A stretch of DNA of 52,401 bases from Verrucomicrobiota bacterium. Its GTDB lineage: Bacteria > Verrucomicrobiota > Verrucomicrobiia > Opitutales > Opitutaceae. The stretch lies in the NCBI GenBank assembly GCA_016222805.1, contig JACRQG010000018.1, positions 193,167 to 245,567 of the forward strand, given 5' to 3'. The position numbers were made by a program, and so were the translations under genes. Shown here piece after piece: positions 23,101 to 30,813 of the stretch; position 1 is the stretch's first letter, and every line of letters begins with the position of its first letter. Under the pieces are notes generated by a model. The model had not been told where the DNA came from. It did no database searches and was given only the letters and a program-made list of their open reading frames with translations.

Positions 23101-23242
23101 CCGACATGATGGGTCGGATGTGGCGGTTGAACTGCACCACGTCGGGAAGCGCCTCCTCCGCCGGCGGCGCTGCCGCGGCTGATTCCCCTCGCGGGACAGC
23201 CAGCACGAGACACGCGGCGAAGCAAAGGCCAGATCGAGACAT
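20129..23242 (-). CDS. Secreted PSC1-DUF1549-DUF1553 cytochrome c domain protein
   Basis: A 1037-residue protein with signal peptide. A planctomycete cytochrome c domain follows: CFHCHG, Cys50-Cys53-His54 in IRPIMSDTCFHCHGFDP, and KPDESEILLRVM ending MPP. DUF1549 comes next (IDAFIRARLADKRI, LDLTGLPPTPEDV, WLDLARFSDT) and DUF1553 forms the C-terminal third (LDLAQWIVSTENPITARAVM, RLIVTSATYRQ, NTPQQALTLLNDPTF). Between them is a roughly 300-residue beta-rich insert that may be carbohydrate-binding. Length and order match the standard Planctomycetes/Verrucomicrobia type. It is the first gene of a probable operon with the DUF1501 gene and divergent from ThuA. Biochemical activity is unknown; polysaccharide-related redox roles have been suggested for the family. 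Confidence 0.93.
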   Translation of the reverse strand: MSRSGLCFAACLVLAVPRGESAAAAPPAEEALPDVVQFNRHIRPIMSDTCFHCHGFDPKSRKGGLRLDLREEALKPAKSGGIPIVPGKPDESEILLRVMDTVEPMPPADAHKALTPRQKALLRRWVEQGANYEAHWAYTPLTRPPVPAVAGAVNPIDAFIRARLADKRIAPSPEAPQARLLRRLSLDLTGLPPTPEDVAAFLQDGRPGAYERQVERLLTSAHHGERLAVWWLDLARFSDTVGFHGDQNQRIFPYRDYVIAAFNANKRFDRFTIEQLAGDLLPEPTVEQRVATGYNRLNMMTREGGAQPAEYLAKYGAERVRSVAAAWFGSTFGCAECHDHKFDPITMRDFYSLQAFFADVKQWGVYADYGYTRNPDLAGFNNDYPFPPEVEVVSPYLQARQRAAEAALGRHRAEMQREAPEPQVAAWAAAARERLTAHPGGWQRPTPTAAVLRANKPLAGAAVTIGADGFVFPAKPLGRNEALQITLLPGAGRVAAVQVEVTAGPAGSPALKNAKNRGTFRLALNRRDAAGKMQKLPVALAEASASDRRYKDGEEVLGITGGWKLPALNEGEIVSGVWVLDASVEFAEGEQLVAVFSGDVALPVRVGTSFLSAGEPLQVASPALLAALPIAPERWTTAQRELVAEAWWHSAAGGEPVRRQRELYSAWRETRDGRAWSMVTESTTPLTIRVLPRGNWQDESGPVVLPATPGFLPGRRESTPEKRLTRLDLAQWIVSTENPITARAVMNRLWAMCFGIGLSAAVDDLGSQGEPPTHPELLDWLAAEFRESGWDLRHMIRLIVTSATYRQGSQARPELREVDPANRLLAAQNPRRLEVEFVRDQALAAAGALNLREIGGPSVKPYQPAGYYSQLQFPDRDYLASTGDEQWRRGVYMHWQRTFLHPMLANFDAPARDECAAQRVVSNTPQQALTLLNDPTFVEAARLLAARLLREATGDDARLRRGYLLAVSREPQPRESSALRDLLQRQREHYRENSSEAEKLLRVGYAPVPKDSNPVELAAWTQVARVLLNLQETFTRY

Positions 23243-23380
23243 GGGGCGGGTGGGTCGGCGGCCGCGGAAGCCGCCGGGAAAGGCCCCACGCTCGCGGGGC
23301 CGCCGCGAATTTCAAGCGCGATTGCCGCTCGCCTGCGCGGCCTCGGGCGGCTAACCCGTAACGCCAGCCCCCGGTCCCCG

Positions 23381-24298
23381 ATGAAACGTTCCACCTTTCT
23401 CCTTGGCCTTCCCCTCGCCGCCGGTTCGCTGGCCGCCGCCGCCCAGGGCGGGCGCTCCAACCCACGCATCCTGGTGGTCGTCGGCCCCAGCACCCACGCC
23501 CCCGGCACGCACGAGGTCGGCGCCGGCGGACGCCTGCTGGCCCACTGCCTGCAGCGGATGGAAAACGTGCCCGGCGTGCACGCGGACGTGGTCGTCGGGT
23601 GGCCGACCGACGAGGCCCTGCTGGATGCCGCCCGCAGCGTGGTTTTCATCGGCGATCACTTCCCGCCGCAGAAGTTCGCCGGAACCAAAGCCATCCTCGC
23701 CCGCCTGGATCAGATGATGCGCCGCGGCTGCGGTCTCGTGTGCATCCACTATGCCACCGGCCTGCGGGCCGAGGATGTGGCGCCCAACGGCGAGCATCCG
23801 CTGCTCCATTGGACGGGAGGTTACTTCGGCACCAAGACACCGCATCACCCGGGCGTCGCCCGGGTGTATCCCGCCGCGACGATTTCGCCGGCGTCGCCGG
23901 CACACCCGGTGAGCCGCGGGTGGCGGGAGTTCACCGTGCACGACGAGCCTTACATCAACAACTACTTCGGCCCGAACGGCAACCGGCCGGCGCCCAACGT
24001 GACGGTGCTGGCGACGTCGCTGCTGCCGCCCGAGGCACCGAAATCCGAAATCGTCGCCTGGGGAATCGACCGCCCCGATGGCGGTCGGGGCTTTGGGATC
24101 GTCATGCCCCATTTCTACCGCAACTGGCTCGTCGATGATCTGCGGCGGTTCATCCTCAACGGGATCGTCTGGTCAGCCGGCCTCGACGTTCCGGCCGGTG
24201 GAGTGAAGACCGCCGCACCCGATCTGGCGGCTTTCGGACCTGCCTCGGTCGAACCTCTCCCTCCCAAGCCCAAGCAGGCACCGAAGAAGGCTGGATGA
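23381..24298 (+). CDS. ThuA-like domain protein, secreted
   Basis: A 305-residue protein of the ThuA (trehalose-utilisation-like, class I glutamine-amidotransferase-like) fold. Visible are RILVVVGPSTHAPGTHE, the VFIGDHFPP strand, CGLVCIHYATG, LLHWTGGYFGTKTPHH and the terminal GRGFGIVMPHFYRNW. The N-terminus (MKRSTFLLGLPLAAGSLAA) is a KR-type Tat-like or Sec signal. The C-terminus is Pro/Lys-rich (PPKPKQAPKK). It diverges from the DUF1553/DUF1501 operon across a 138-base gap. ThuA proteins often sit beside such genes in these phyla, and a carbohydrate-related role is inferred. The original ThuA function (trehalose metabolism) should not be assumed. Confidence 0.88.
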   Translation: MKRSTFLLGLPLAAGSLAAAAQGGRSNPRILVVVGPSTHAPGTHEVGAGGRLLAHCLQRMENVPGVHADVVVGWPTDEALLDAARSVVFIGDHFPPQKFAGTKAILARLDQMMRRGCGLVCIHYATGLRAEDVAPNGEHPLLHWTGGYFGTKTPHHPGVARVYPAATISPASPAHPVSRGWREFTVHDEPYINNYFGPNGNRPAPNVTVLATSLLPPEAPKSEIVAWGIDRPDGGRGFGIVMPHFYRNWLVDDLRRFILNGIVWSAGLDVPAGGVKTAAPDLAAFGPASVEPLPPKPKQAPKKAG

Positions 24299-24358
24299 CC
24301 GCCTGAATCCGGGCTTGGCACCCTCCGGGAAAGCGCCATTCTTTTGCGTTCCCCACCC

Positions 24359-25234
24359 ATGCGCGCCTTGTCCCGTTGCCAGCCCCTGCTGGCCCGCTTT
24401 CCGACGTACTTCCTAGGTACGTTCGTGCTGGTAGGCGGGCTGCTGGCCCAGCCCGTGGTGTTTCCCAACTTCAGTTCCACGGCTGGCCTCACCCTGAACA
24501 GCGCATCGGCCACGACGGGCGCTGTACCTTCAGATGGAACCGTGCTGCATCTCGTCGGCACCAGCGTGAATGACATCGGCAGCGTCTTTGTGAGCAACCA
24601 GGTGACCGTCGGCGCGGGATTCAGCGCCGCCTTCAATTTCCGGCTCACCGCCCCGGGCGGCATCACCGACGGCACGGGAGCCACCGGGGCGGATGGTCTG
24701 GTCTTCGTCGTGCAGCGCGCCGGGCCCACAGCGTTGGGCGGCGGCGGCGAAGGGATGGGCTATCAGGGAATCGGCTCCAGCATCGGCATCGAGTTCGACA
24801 CCTTCTACAATCCCGGACGCGCCGACCCGAACAGCAACCACATCGGCTTCAATGCGGGCGGCAACGTCACCTCGCTGGCGACGGCACCCGTGAGCCCGGC
24901 GTTCGACAACGGCACGAAGTGGACGGCCTGGGTGGACTACAACGGCACGACGCTGGAAGTGCGCGTCGCCAACGACGGCATCCGGCCCACCGCACCCCTG
25001 CTGTCGCAGCCGCTGAGCCTCACGGCGACAATTGGCGGCTCCAGCGGCTACGTCGGTTTCACCGCGGGCACCGGCAGCGCCTACGCCAACCACGAGATTC
25101 TCGCCTTTACGTTTTCCGACACCTTCGTCGCCGGCGGAGTGACGCCCGGCCTGCCGATCCCGGAGCCACAAACCTGGGTGCTGCTCGCCCTCGGGGCCGG
25201 CGGCGGCTGGTGGTGGCGCCGGCGGCGGCACTGA
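24359..25234 (+). CDS. PEP-CTERM anchored legume-lectin-like protein
   Basis: A 291-residue secreted protein. After an N-terminal signal it carries a concanavalin-like/bacterial lectin fold: TGADGLVFVVQRAGP, GMGYQGIGSSIGIEFDTFYN, NSNHIGFN, WTAWVDYNGTTLEVRV and GYVGFTAGTGSAYANHEIL, the standard L-type lectin strand order. The C-terminus is a PEP-CTERM signal: IPEPQTW, a hydrophobic helix, then WWRRRRH. This predicts exosortase-dependent anchoring or release; no exosortase is in the window. The start is the ATG at 24359, five codons after an in-frame TTG. It lies 60 bases after the ThuA gene on the same strand. Ligand unknown, presumably a glycan. Confidence 0.87.
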   Translation: MRALSRCQPLLARFPTYFLGTFVLVGGLLAQPVVFPNFSSTAGLTLNSASATTGAVPSDGTVLHLVGTSVNDIGSVFVSNQVTVGAGFSAAFNFRLTAPGGITDGTGATGADGLVFVVQRAGPTALGGGGEGMGYQGIGSSIGIEFDTFYNPGRADPNSNHIGFNAGGNVTSLATAPVSPAFDNGTKWTAWVDYNGTTLEVRVANDGIRPTAPLLSQPLSLTATIGGSSGYVGFTAGTGSAYANHEILAFTFSDTFVAGGVTPGLPIPEPQTWVLLALGAGGGWWWRRRRH

Positions 25235-25257
25235 TCGCGGCCGCTCCGCCGCCCGGG

Positions 25258-26010
25258 TCAGTCGCGATCGGACGCGCGCCCGTTCGCCCGGCCGTTCCGC
25301 TGCCGCGCCAACTCCGCCTCAACCTGCCGGCCGTGCCTCGTGCCGTTGAACCACAGGGTGAGCCCCAGCGAGGCGTAGATGAGACCGGGCACCCATGGGT
25401 GGACCGGAAGGAACGACAGCCCGATGGACAAGCCGCAGGTCGCCACGTTGATGCCGGCGCTCCAGAGATCCAACCGCGTCAGGATTTCCTCCACGGGGGA
25501 CAGTCCCAGTTCCTCCCGCTGCCGGAGGGCATGCCAATACAGGACCCCGAACAGCCCCCAGATGCCGGCAAGTCCCAGGCCGTAGATCCGATAAACGAGG
25601 AAGAGGTTGTCGAGCGTGCCCACTCCCTTGCCCCCGCCGAGCCACGCGGAAAAAAGAAACTTGAGGGGATAGACGGAGAAGATGACGAGCAGCAGGATCA
25701 CGTAGTTCACCATTCGGGTGAAGAAGTCCTCGAACCCGAACCGCCGGAAGAACCGGTAGTGGACGTTCCAGAAAAACATGAGGAGGACAAAGGACGCCAC
25801 AAACGCCGGAAACGACCGGATCACCTCCATCAGTCCCTCGAAGGTCGTCGGCACCTGCTGCGCCACGACCAGCAGGGTGACGGCAAACGCAAAGACGCCA
25901 TCGGCCAGATTCTCCAGGCGCGACACCTCTTTTCCGCGCCAGCGGAAGTAGGCTTCGGGTCGGCGGCCCGGCAATCGGTCGCGCCAGCGGAATCGGGGTG
26001 GAGGGGCCAT
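25258..26010 (-). CDS. TMEM175-like potassium channel family protein (DUF1211)
   Basis: A 250-residue protein with about six hydrophobic helices. The first carries RLENLADGVFAFAVTLLVV (Arg31 to the helix end), the position of the TMEM175 RxxxFSDGVFAIA signature. Here FSD is replaced by LAD, so the selectivity-filter Phe and Ser are changed while Arg, Asp and GVFA are kept. A FFWNVHYRFFRRFGFED segment follows, as in bacterial homologues. The N-terminus is basic and cytoplasmic. Single gene, convergent with the lectin-like gene (23 bases apart). Family membership is likely; K+ conduction is uncertain because of the altered motif. Confidence 0.78.
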   Translation of the reverse strand: MAPPPRFRWRDRLPGRRPEAYFRWRGKEVSRLENLADGVFAFAVTLLVVAQQVPTTFEGLMEVIRSFPAFVASFVLLMFFWNVHYRFFRRFGFEDFFTRMVNYVILLLVIFSVYPLKFLFSAWLGGGKGVGTLDNLFLVYRIYGLGLAGIWGLFGVLYWHALRQREELGLSPVEEILTRLDLWSAGINVATCGLSIGLSFLPVHPWVPGLIYASLGLTLWFNGTRHGRQVEAELARQRNGRANGRASDRD

Positions 26011-26135
26011 GGTCAGCGGGAGGGCGCGGAGTATTTCGTCGGTTGGCCGCGGCCTGTCGACTGCCGATTCTGCTGTGCCACGAGGCCAGCCTCACCGCAG
26101 CCGGCGATCTGCGTCACCTGGGCACGACACCCACC

Positions 26136-28823
26136 CTACCGGATCGGCTCGATTGCCAGATTGTCGACGTAGTAGGTGGCCGCCGCCTTCGCCATGCTCA
26201 TGAAACCAAACCACTGCAGGCGCTGGAACTCGCGGTGCCCGAACGGCAGCGCGTCAAAACGCCGCGTCTCTCCGCCCGGGAGTCCGACGATCAGGTCGTA
26301 CGTGCCGGGGCCGCCCCGTCCGGCCTGGAAGGTCGCCTCGATCCGCACCCAGGCGCCCGTCGGCACGGTCAACAGCACCCGCTTTCCGGCCAGCAGCCGG
26401 CCCTGCCCGTCGACGCGCACACTCGGGCCCACGCGGTAGGGCGACGCGGCATCCCGGCACTCGAACCAGGGCTGCGCCCCGTTCTCGACCCGCAGATCCA
26501 TCGCAACCCGCACGCGGCCCGCAAGGAGCGAAGGCTTGTAGACAAAGTGGGGGTGGTAGTCGCGCTCCAGGCCGGCCGCATCCACCACCCGGAGGCTCTG
26601 CCGGCCCGACGCCGCGACCTCCGCGGTGATTGCCACCGCCGCGCCGCCCTCCACTCCGCTGAACGTCGCCTGCGCCGGGCGCTGCCCGGCCGGGACCGCC
26701 TCGAAATCATCCCCGATCGCCGGCTGTTCCCGCCAGGCGGCAAACGCCGTGGCCGGCCGCTGGATCCTCCCGGGCAGGCCGGTCCATTCCGCGGGCCCGA
26801 CCAGTCCCGCGCGACCCGCCTCGAACGGCTGGAAGCCCAGCCGCAGGGCCGGCGAATCCGGCCGCAGGCGGAAGTCGCGCCGGGCCACGTCGACAAACCC
26901 CGGATCCGCCACCACCGAGCCGGCATCCTGGCCCGATTCCGCCTGCCAGTCGGCAAACGGCAGCCCGCTCCAGGTCGGCTCGTAGCCGGCACGCCAATAC
27001 ACGTTGGCCGCCATCCGGAAGTTGCGGTTGCCCCAGCTGCCGCCGAGCAGCGGCCCCTTGTCCTGGTAGACGATGTTGCGCTCGAAGACGAAGGACACGT
27101 GCTCCTCCTGGCGCGACCGCTTGATCTGCTCCTCCGCCGCGAGGGCAAAGATATTGTTTCGAACCACGTTGTTCCGGCCGTAGTGCTGGTGAAACCCGCC
27201 GGTCTTGGTGAGATAGACGAGGTTGTTCTCCAGCAGGATGTCGGTGCTGCCCTCGTCGGTGTAGAGCCCCCAGCCGCCGTAGCTGTACGACAGCACGTCG
27301 TGAATCACGTTGTGGCGCAGCACCGTGCCGGGTTGCACGCCAAGCGTGTAGATGCCGCCCAGGTCGCTCAGCACCCCGCGACCCAGGTGGTGAATATGGT
27401 TGTACTCGACGCGATTGCCCCGGGCCTCATGCGGTCCGTAACCCCAGGTCCAGCCGAGCGACATGCCCGAGTAGTCGAAATCACAGACTTCGTTGTGCGT
27501 GATCGTGTTGTTCGCGCTCTGCCCGACCCAGACCCCAATCCCCGCCGGAAACACATGGCCGCCGTCATGAATGAAGTTGTTGTGCACGACATTCCCGCCG
27601 GTACGCACCGCGTCGGCCTGCGGCAGATCCTTCGCAGTCCGCCCGGCCTCGCCCAGGCGCACGCCACCGGCGCCCAGATCGTGCAGGTGGCAGCGCTCGA
27701 TGCGGTTGTCGCGACAGCCCCGGGCGAAGTTCACGGCGTATTCCCCGACGTGCGCAACTTCGCAGGCCTCGAGGGTGCAATGGCGAGCCCCCTGGGCGGC
27801 AATCGCCGCGCCGAGGAACACCGCCGCCTGTCCGTCCGCCAGCTTGGTCCGGTCGAACGCCCAGTCACTGTGCTGGAACGAGAGTCCCACCATCCGCACG
27901 TGCTCGACGAAACGGCCGCGGTCGGGCTCGCCCGCGAACCGCACCAGCACCCGCAGTTCGGGCATCACCACCTCCGCGCTCCGCGGATCCTCCCCTGCCG
28001 GGGGCCAGTAGGTCAGCTCCCCGCTTTGCCGGTCGAGGTGCCACTCGCCCGGGGTATCGAGCGCCGCGGCGTGGTTCTCGATCCGAAAACGCTGCTCCTT
28101 TTCCCACCACCCAACCGGCCAGCCGCACGGATTGGTGAAACGGACGATCTGCCCGGGCTCATCGATCTCCGCGATTCCATGCCACGAGGCGGTCCAGGCG
28201 TGATAGAGCACGATCTCGGCCTCGCGCCAGTCCGGCCACCGCTGCACGTCACCCGGCGCGAATCGGAATCCGATCCGCGCCTCGGGGGGCGCCTTGGTGC
28301 GGTCCCGCGGATAGGTCACGAGCGGACCGCGGGTCCGGAGGTAACCCTCGTTTGGCGTCCGCGCGCGCGGCCGTCGCACCCCGTCGACGAACAACTGGTG
28401 CGGATACCACTCGCCCTCCCGGACTCCCGGCACCGTCACCACCCAGCGACCACCGGTCGCCGGGCGCCAGCCCTGGAGGCGCCGCCCACCTGACACCACC
28501 GCGCGGTCCCCGCTGCGGGCCCGGTAGATGACCGGGGACTCGGGGGTCCCGGAATCCTCGGGCAAGAGTTCGAAGGGCTGCGCCAGCCGGTACGTGCCGC
28601 CCCGCAGTTGCACGACCATCGGCCCTGGCTGGGAGCCGGCGGCGAGACGTCGCTGGCGCACGGCGTCGCGGGCCCGGGTCAGGGACGCGAAGGGCCGCGC
28701 CTCCGTGCCGGGGCCGCCATCATCGCCGTCGGGCGCCACATGGATCACGATCGGCTCGGCGGTCTTGCCCGCGGAAGGGAGCAGCAGGCCGAGCAGGACG
28801 GCGAGAAGGGAGCGCGCTTTCAC
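26136..28823 (-). CDS. Secreted right-handed parallel beta-helix protein
   Basis: An 895-residue protein with a signal peptide (KARSLLAVLLGLLLPSAG). The start of the mature part, IHVAPDGDDGGPGTEARPF followed by SLTRARDAVR, is the typical N-cap of polysaccharide-active beta-helix proteins. From about residue 310 to 600 the sequence shows helix-rung repeats rich in Asn/His (NNTITHNEVCDFDYSGMSLG, NRVEYNHIHHLGRG, VLRHNVIHDVLSYSYGG, DILLENNLVYLTKTGGFHQH). A C-terminal beta-sandwich-like region of about 250 residues follows. The architecture fits polysaccharide lyases or glycosidases, but no specific family or catalytic residue can be named. The gene starts three bases after the nitroreductase stop, so the two are probably cotranscribed. 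Confidence 0.85.
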   Translation of the reverse strand: MKARSLLAVLLGLLLPSAGKTAEPIVIHVAPDGDDGGPGTEARPFASLTRARDAVRQRRLAAGSQPGPMVVQLRGGTYRLAQPFELLPEDSGTPESPVIYRARSGDRAVVSGGRRLQGWRPATGGRWVVTVPGVREGEWYPHQLFVDGVRRPRARTPNEGYLRTRGPLVTYPRDRTKAPPEARIGFRFAPGDVQRWPDWREAEIVLYHAWTASWHGIAEIDEPGQIVRFTNPCGWPVGWWEKEQRFRIENHAAALDTPGEWHLDRQSGELTYWPPAGEDPRSAEVVMPELRVLVRFAGEPDRGRFVEHVRMVGLSFQHSDWAFDRTKLADGQAAVFLGAAIAAQGARHCTLEACEVAHVGEYAVNFARGCRDNRIERCHLHDLGAGGVRLGEAGRTAKDLPQADAVRTGGNVVHNNFIHDGGHVFPAGIGVWVGQSANNTITHNEVCDFDYSGMSLGWTWGYGPHEARGNRVEYNHIHHLGRGVLSDLGGIYTLGVQPGTVLRHNVIHDVLSYSYGGWGLYTDEGSTDILLENNLVYLTKTGGFHQHYGRNNVVRNNIFALAAEEQIKRSRQEEHVSFVFERNIVYQDKGPLLGGSWGNRNFRMAANVYWRAGYEPTWSGLPFADWQAESGQDAGSVVADPGFVDVARRDFRLRPDSPALRLGFQPFEAGRAGLVGPAEWTGLPGRIQRPATAFAAWREQPAIGDDFEAVPAGQRPAQATFSGVEGGAAVAITAEVAASGRQSLRVVDAAGLERDYHPHFVYKPSLLAGRVRVAMDLRVENGAQPWFECRDAASPYRVGPSVRVDGQGRLLAGKRVLLTVPTGAWVRIEATFQAGRGGPGTYDLIVGLPGGETRRFDALPFGHREFQRLQWFGFMSMAKAAATYYVDNLAIEPIR

Positions 28824-28826
28824 GAT

Positions 28827-29426
28827 TTATTTTGGCCGCCCGAGGGTGGCGTAATAACGGGGCCGGTGCTCGGCGGGCAACTGCAGCAGTTTCGCGACGG
28901 CGGCCTCGTCCATCGCGCCGATCATCACGGCCCCCAGGTCGAGGGCGACCGCCTGGAGCGAGAGATTCTGGGCGGCGTGGCCGGCCTCCATGTCGACGTA
29001 GCCGCCGGCGCTGCCCGCGTACTTCGCGGCGGTGCGCGCCACGACGGTGGCAAAGAGGATCGCGATGGCCCCCTGGCGCACGCACTCCTGGTTCATCGAG
29101 GCCGCCGCCAGCGCGCCGCGGACATCCCCCTCGGTCATCAGGGCCAGTTCGTGGGTCGCCGGTCGATAGTGATAGACACCGGCCGCGAGCCCATCGACCT
29201 GGCCCGCCACCAGGTAGGTTTCCAGGGGATAGGTTCCTCCGGCCGACGGCGCCGTGCGTTTGCCGTCGCTGCTCGTCGTCCCCTGGGCCGCCCACAGGAG
29301 TTGCCCGGCTTCGGCGAGGTTTACCGGCTCCGGCCGGAATTCCCGCACGGAACGTCGGCGCTGGAGCGCGTTGGCAAGGGGCATGCCGCCGTGGCGGCAG
29401 GGTTCGGGAAGACGGAGGGCAGGCAT
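28827..29426 (-). CDS. SagB/ThcOx-type nitroreductase-family protein
   Basis: A 199-residue FMN-dependent oxidoreductase-like protein. Features are RRSVREFRPEPVNLAEAGQL (flavin-phosphate Arg cluster), LLWAAQG, APSAGGTYPLETYLVAG, YHYRPATHEL, and a C-terminal AGHAAQNLSLQAVALDLGAV with RPRYYATLGRPK. The order and the SAGGTYPLE motif match the SagB/ThcOx subgroup, whose members include azoline oxidases in RiPP pathways; no RiPP precursor or cyclodehydratase is nearby. I start at the ATG at 29424-29426 (MPALRLPEP); an in-frame ATG 14 codons later is possible. It is upstream of and nearly abuts the beta-helix gene; their functional link is unclear. Confidence 0.85.
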   Translation of the reverse strand: MPALRLPEPCRHGGMPLANALQRRRSVREFRPEPVNLAEAGQLLWAAQGTTSSDGKRTAPSAGGTYPLETYLVAGQVDGLAAGVYHYRPATHELALMTEGDVRGALAAASMNQECVRQGAIAILFATVVARTAAKYAGSAGGYVDMEAGHAAQNLSLQAVALDLGAVMIGAMDEAAVAKLLQLPAEHRPRYYATLGRPK

Positions 29427-29651
29427 GAGAAAAAGGGCCGCGAGCCGTTCCCGACGCCCAGGACCGGGCCCGCGGATTCGCCCGGAAACATCCCCGGGGC
29501 GCCTGCGCCGTCGCAACCGCGTTTTTCCCGGTGGCGTGCGCTAGAAGCATCCTTTGACACCCAGGGCGGTCGGAACTAACATTCGCCATGTCAACTCACC
29601 CCGACAGGCGCGCCCCGCGCCGGGGCGAGCCCGCGCCACTCGAACCCGGCC

Positions 29652-30725
29652 ATGATCGACGACTCTTTCTTACCCACGGGCTCGTCGCTGGCGGACCTCC
29701 TCGATACCCAGACGCAGGACGGCACGCTCTGGCGGAAGGTCGGTGACCGCGTGCGCTGCCTGGCCTGCGGCCACCGCTGCCTCCTGGGAGAGGGACGCCG
29801 CGGAGTCTGCCGGCTGCGTTTCGCTCGGGGCGGCCGCCTGCGCGTGCCGTTCGGCTACGTCACCGGCCTGCAATGCGACCCGGTGGAGAAGAAGCCGTTC
29901 TACCACGTGCTGCCCGGCACAGGCGCCCTCACCTTCGGGATGTTGGGCTGCGACTTGCACTGTCCCTATTGCCAGAACTGGGTCACCAGCCAGGCGCTGC
30001 GCGATCCCGCGTCCACCGGTGCGGTGCAACGCATCACTTCCGAGGAAATCGCCGCCGTCGCCCGCCATTCCGGCGCACGCCTCGTGGTGTCCAGCTACAA
30101 CGAGCCCCTGATCACCGCTGAATGGGGTGCCGCGGTCTTCCGGGCCGCGCGGAGCGGCGGGTTCGGATGCGCCATCGTCTCGAACGGCAACGCCACGCCC
30201 GAGGTGCTGGACCTGCTCGCGCCGCTGCTCACCGCGTGCAAGATCGACCTCAAGGGTTTCGACGCCCGAGGGTACCGCCGCCTGGGGGGATCGCTGGAGA
30301 ACGTCCTCGCGACCATCCGCGACGTGCACGCCCGCGGCCTCTGGCTCGAAGTCGTCACCCTGCTCGTGCCCGGTTTCAACAGCGACGACGCCGAATTGCG
30401 GGATCTCACCGGCTTCCTCGCGTCGATCAGCCCGGATCTGCCGTGGCATGTGACTGGATTCCACCCCGACTACCAGATGCAGGACACGCCCGCCACCACC
30501 ACCGCGCAACTCCTCCGCGCCGCGGAGATCGGCGCCGCGGCCGGCTTGCGCCACGTGTACGCCGGCAACCAGCCGGGCCGGGTGGGGCGTTGGGAGCACA
30601 CCTGGTGTCCGCACTGCCAGACGTGCCTGATCGAGCGCTACGGCTGGCGGATTCTCGCGAATCGCGTGACGGCGGAAGGCCGCTGCGGCCACTGTGGCGC
30701 ACCCGTGCCCGGGGTGTGGCGTTGA
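29652..30725 (+). CDS. amrS: AmmeMemoRadiSam system radical SAM enzyme
   Basis: A 357-residue radical SAM protein of the AmrS/pyruvate-formate-lyase-activase-like group. The [4Fe-4S] motif is GCDLHCPYCQNW, with Cys100, Cys104 and Cys107. The N-terminus has an additional Cys set (RCLACGHRCLLGEGRRGVC) and the C-terminus a zinc-ribbon-like pair (WCPHCQTC and GRCGHCG), both typical of AmrS. SYNEPLITAEW and KIDLKGFD are the usual SAM-binding and barrel segments. AmrS normally accompanies Memo-like AmrB and AMMECR1-like AmrA genes; neither is in the window, so it is either detached or alone here. Its reaction is not established in general. Confidence 0.9.
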   Translation: MIDDSFLPTGSSLADLLDTQTQDGTLWRKVGDRVRCLACGHRCLLGEGRRGVCRLRFARGGRLRVPFGYVTGLQCDPVEKKPFYHVLPGTGALTFGMLGCDLHCPYCQNWVTSQALRDPASTGAVQRITSEEIAAVARHSGARLVVSSYNEPLITAEWGAAVFRAARSGGFGCAIVSNGNATPEVLDLLAPLLTACKIDLKGFDARGYRRLGGSLENVLATIRDVHARGLWLEVVTLLVPGFNSDDAELRDLTGFLASISPDLPWHVTGFHPDYQMQDTPATTTAQLLRAAEIGAAAGLRHVYAGNQPGRVGRWEHTWCPHCQTCLIERYGWRILANRVTAEGRCGHCGAPVPGVWR

Positions 30726-30813
30726 GGAGGGCCGGAGTCCCGCCGCGCCCGCCCGCACCGGCCCGTCCGGATTCGACAAGGCCCGGGGTCCCTCGCATCG
30801 TCGCTCCTCCGCC

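Noticed and set aside
24300-24358. Sigma-54-type promoter before the PEP-CTERM lectin gene
   Set aside because: TGGCAC is present at 24316, but no TTGC follows at the needed distance.
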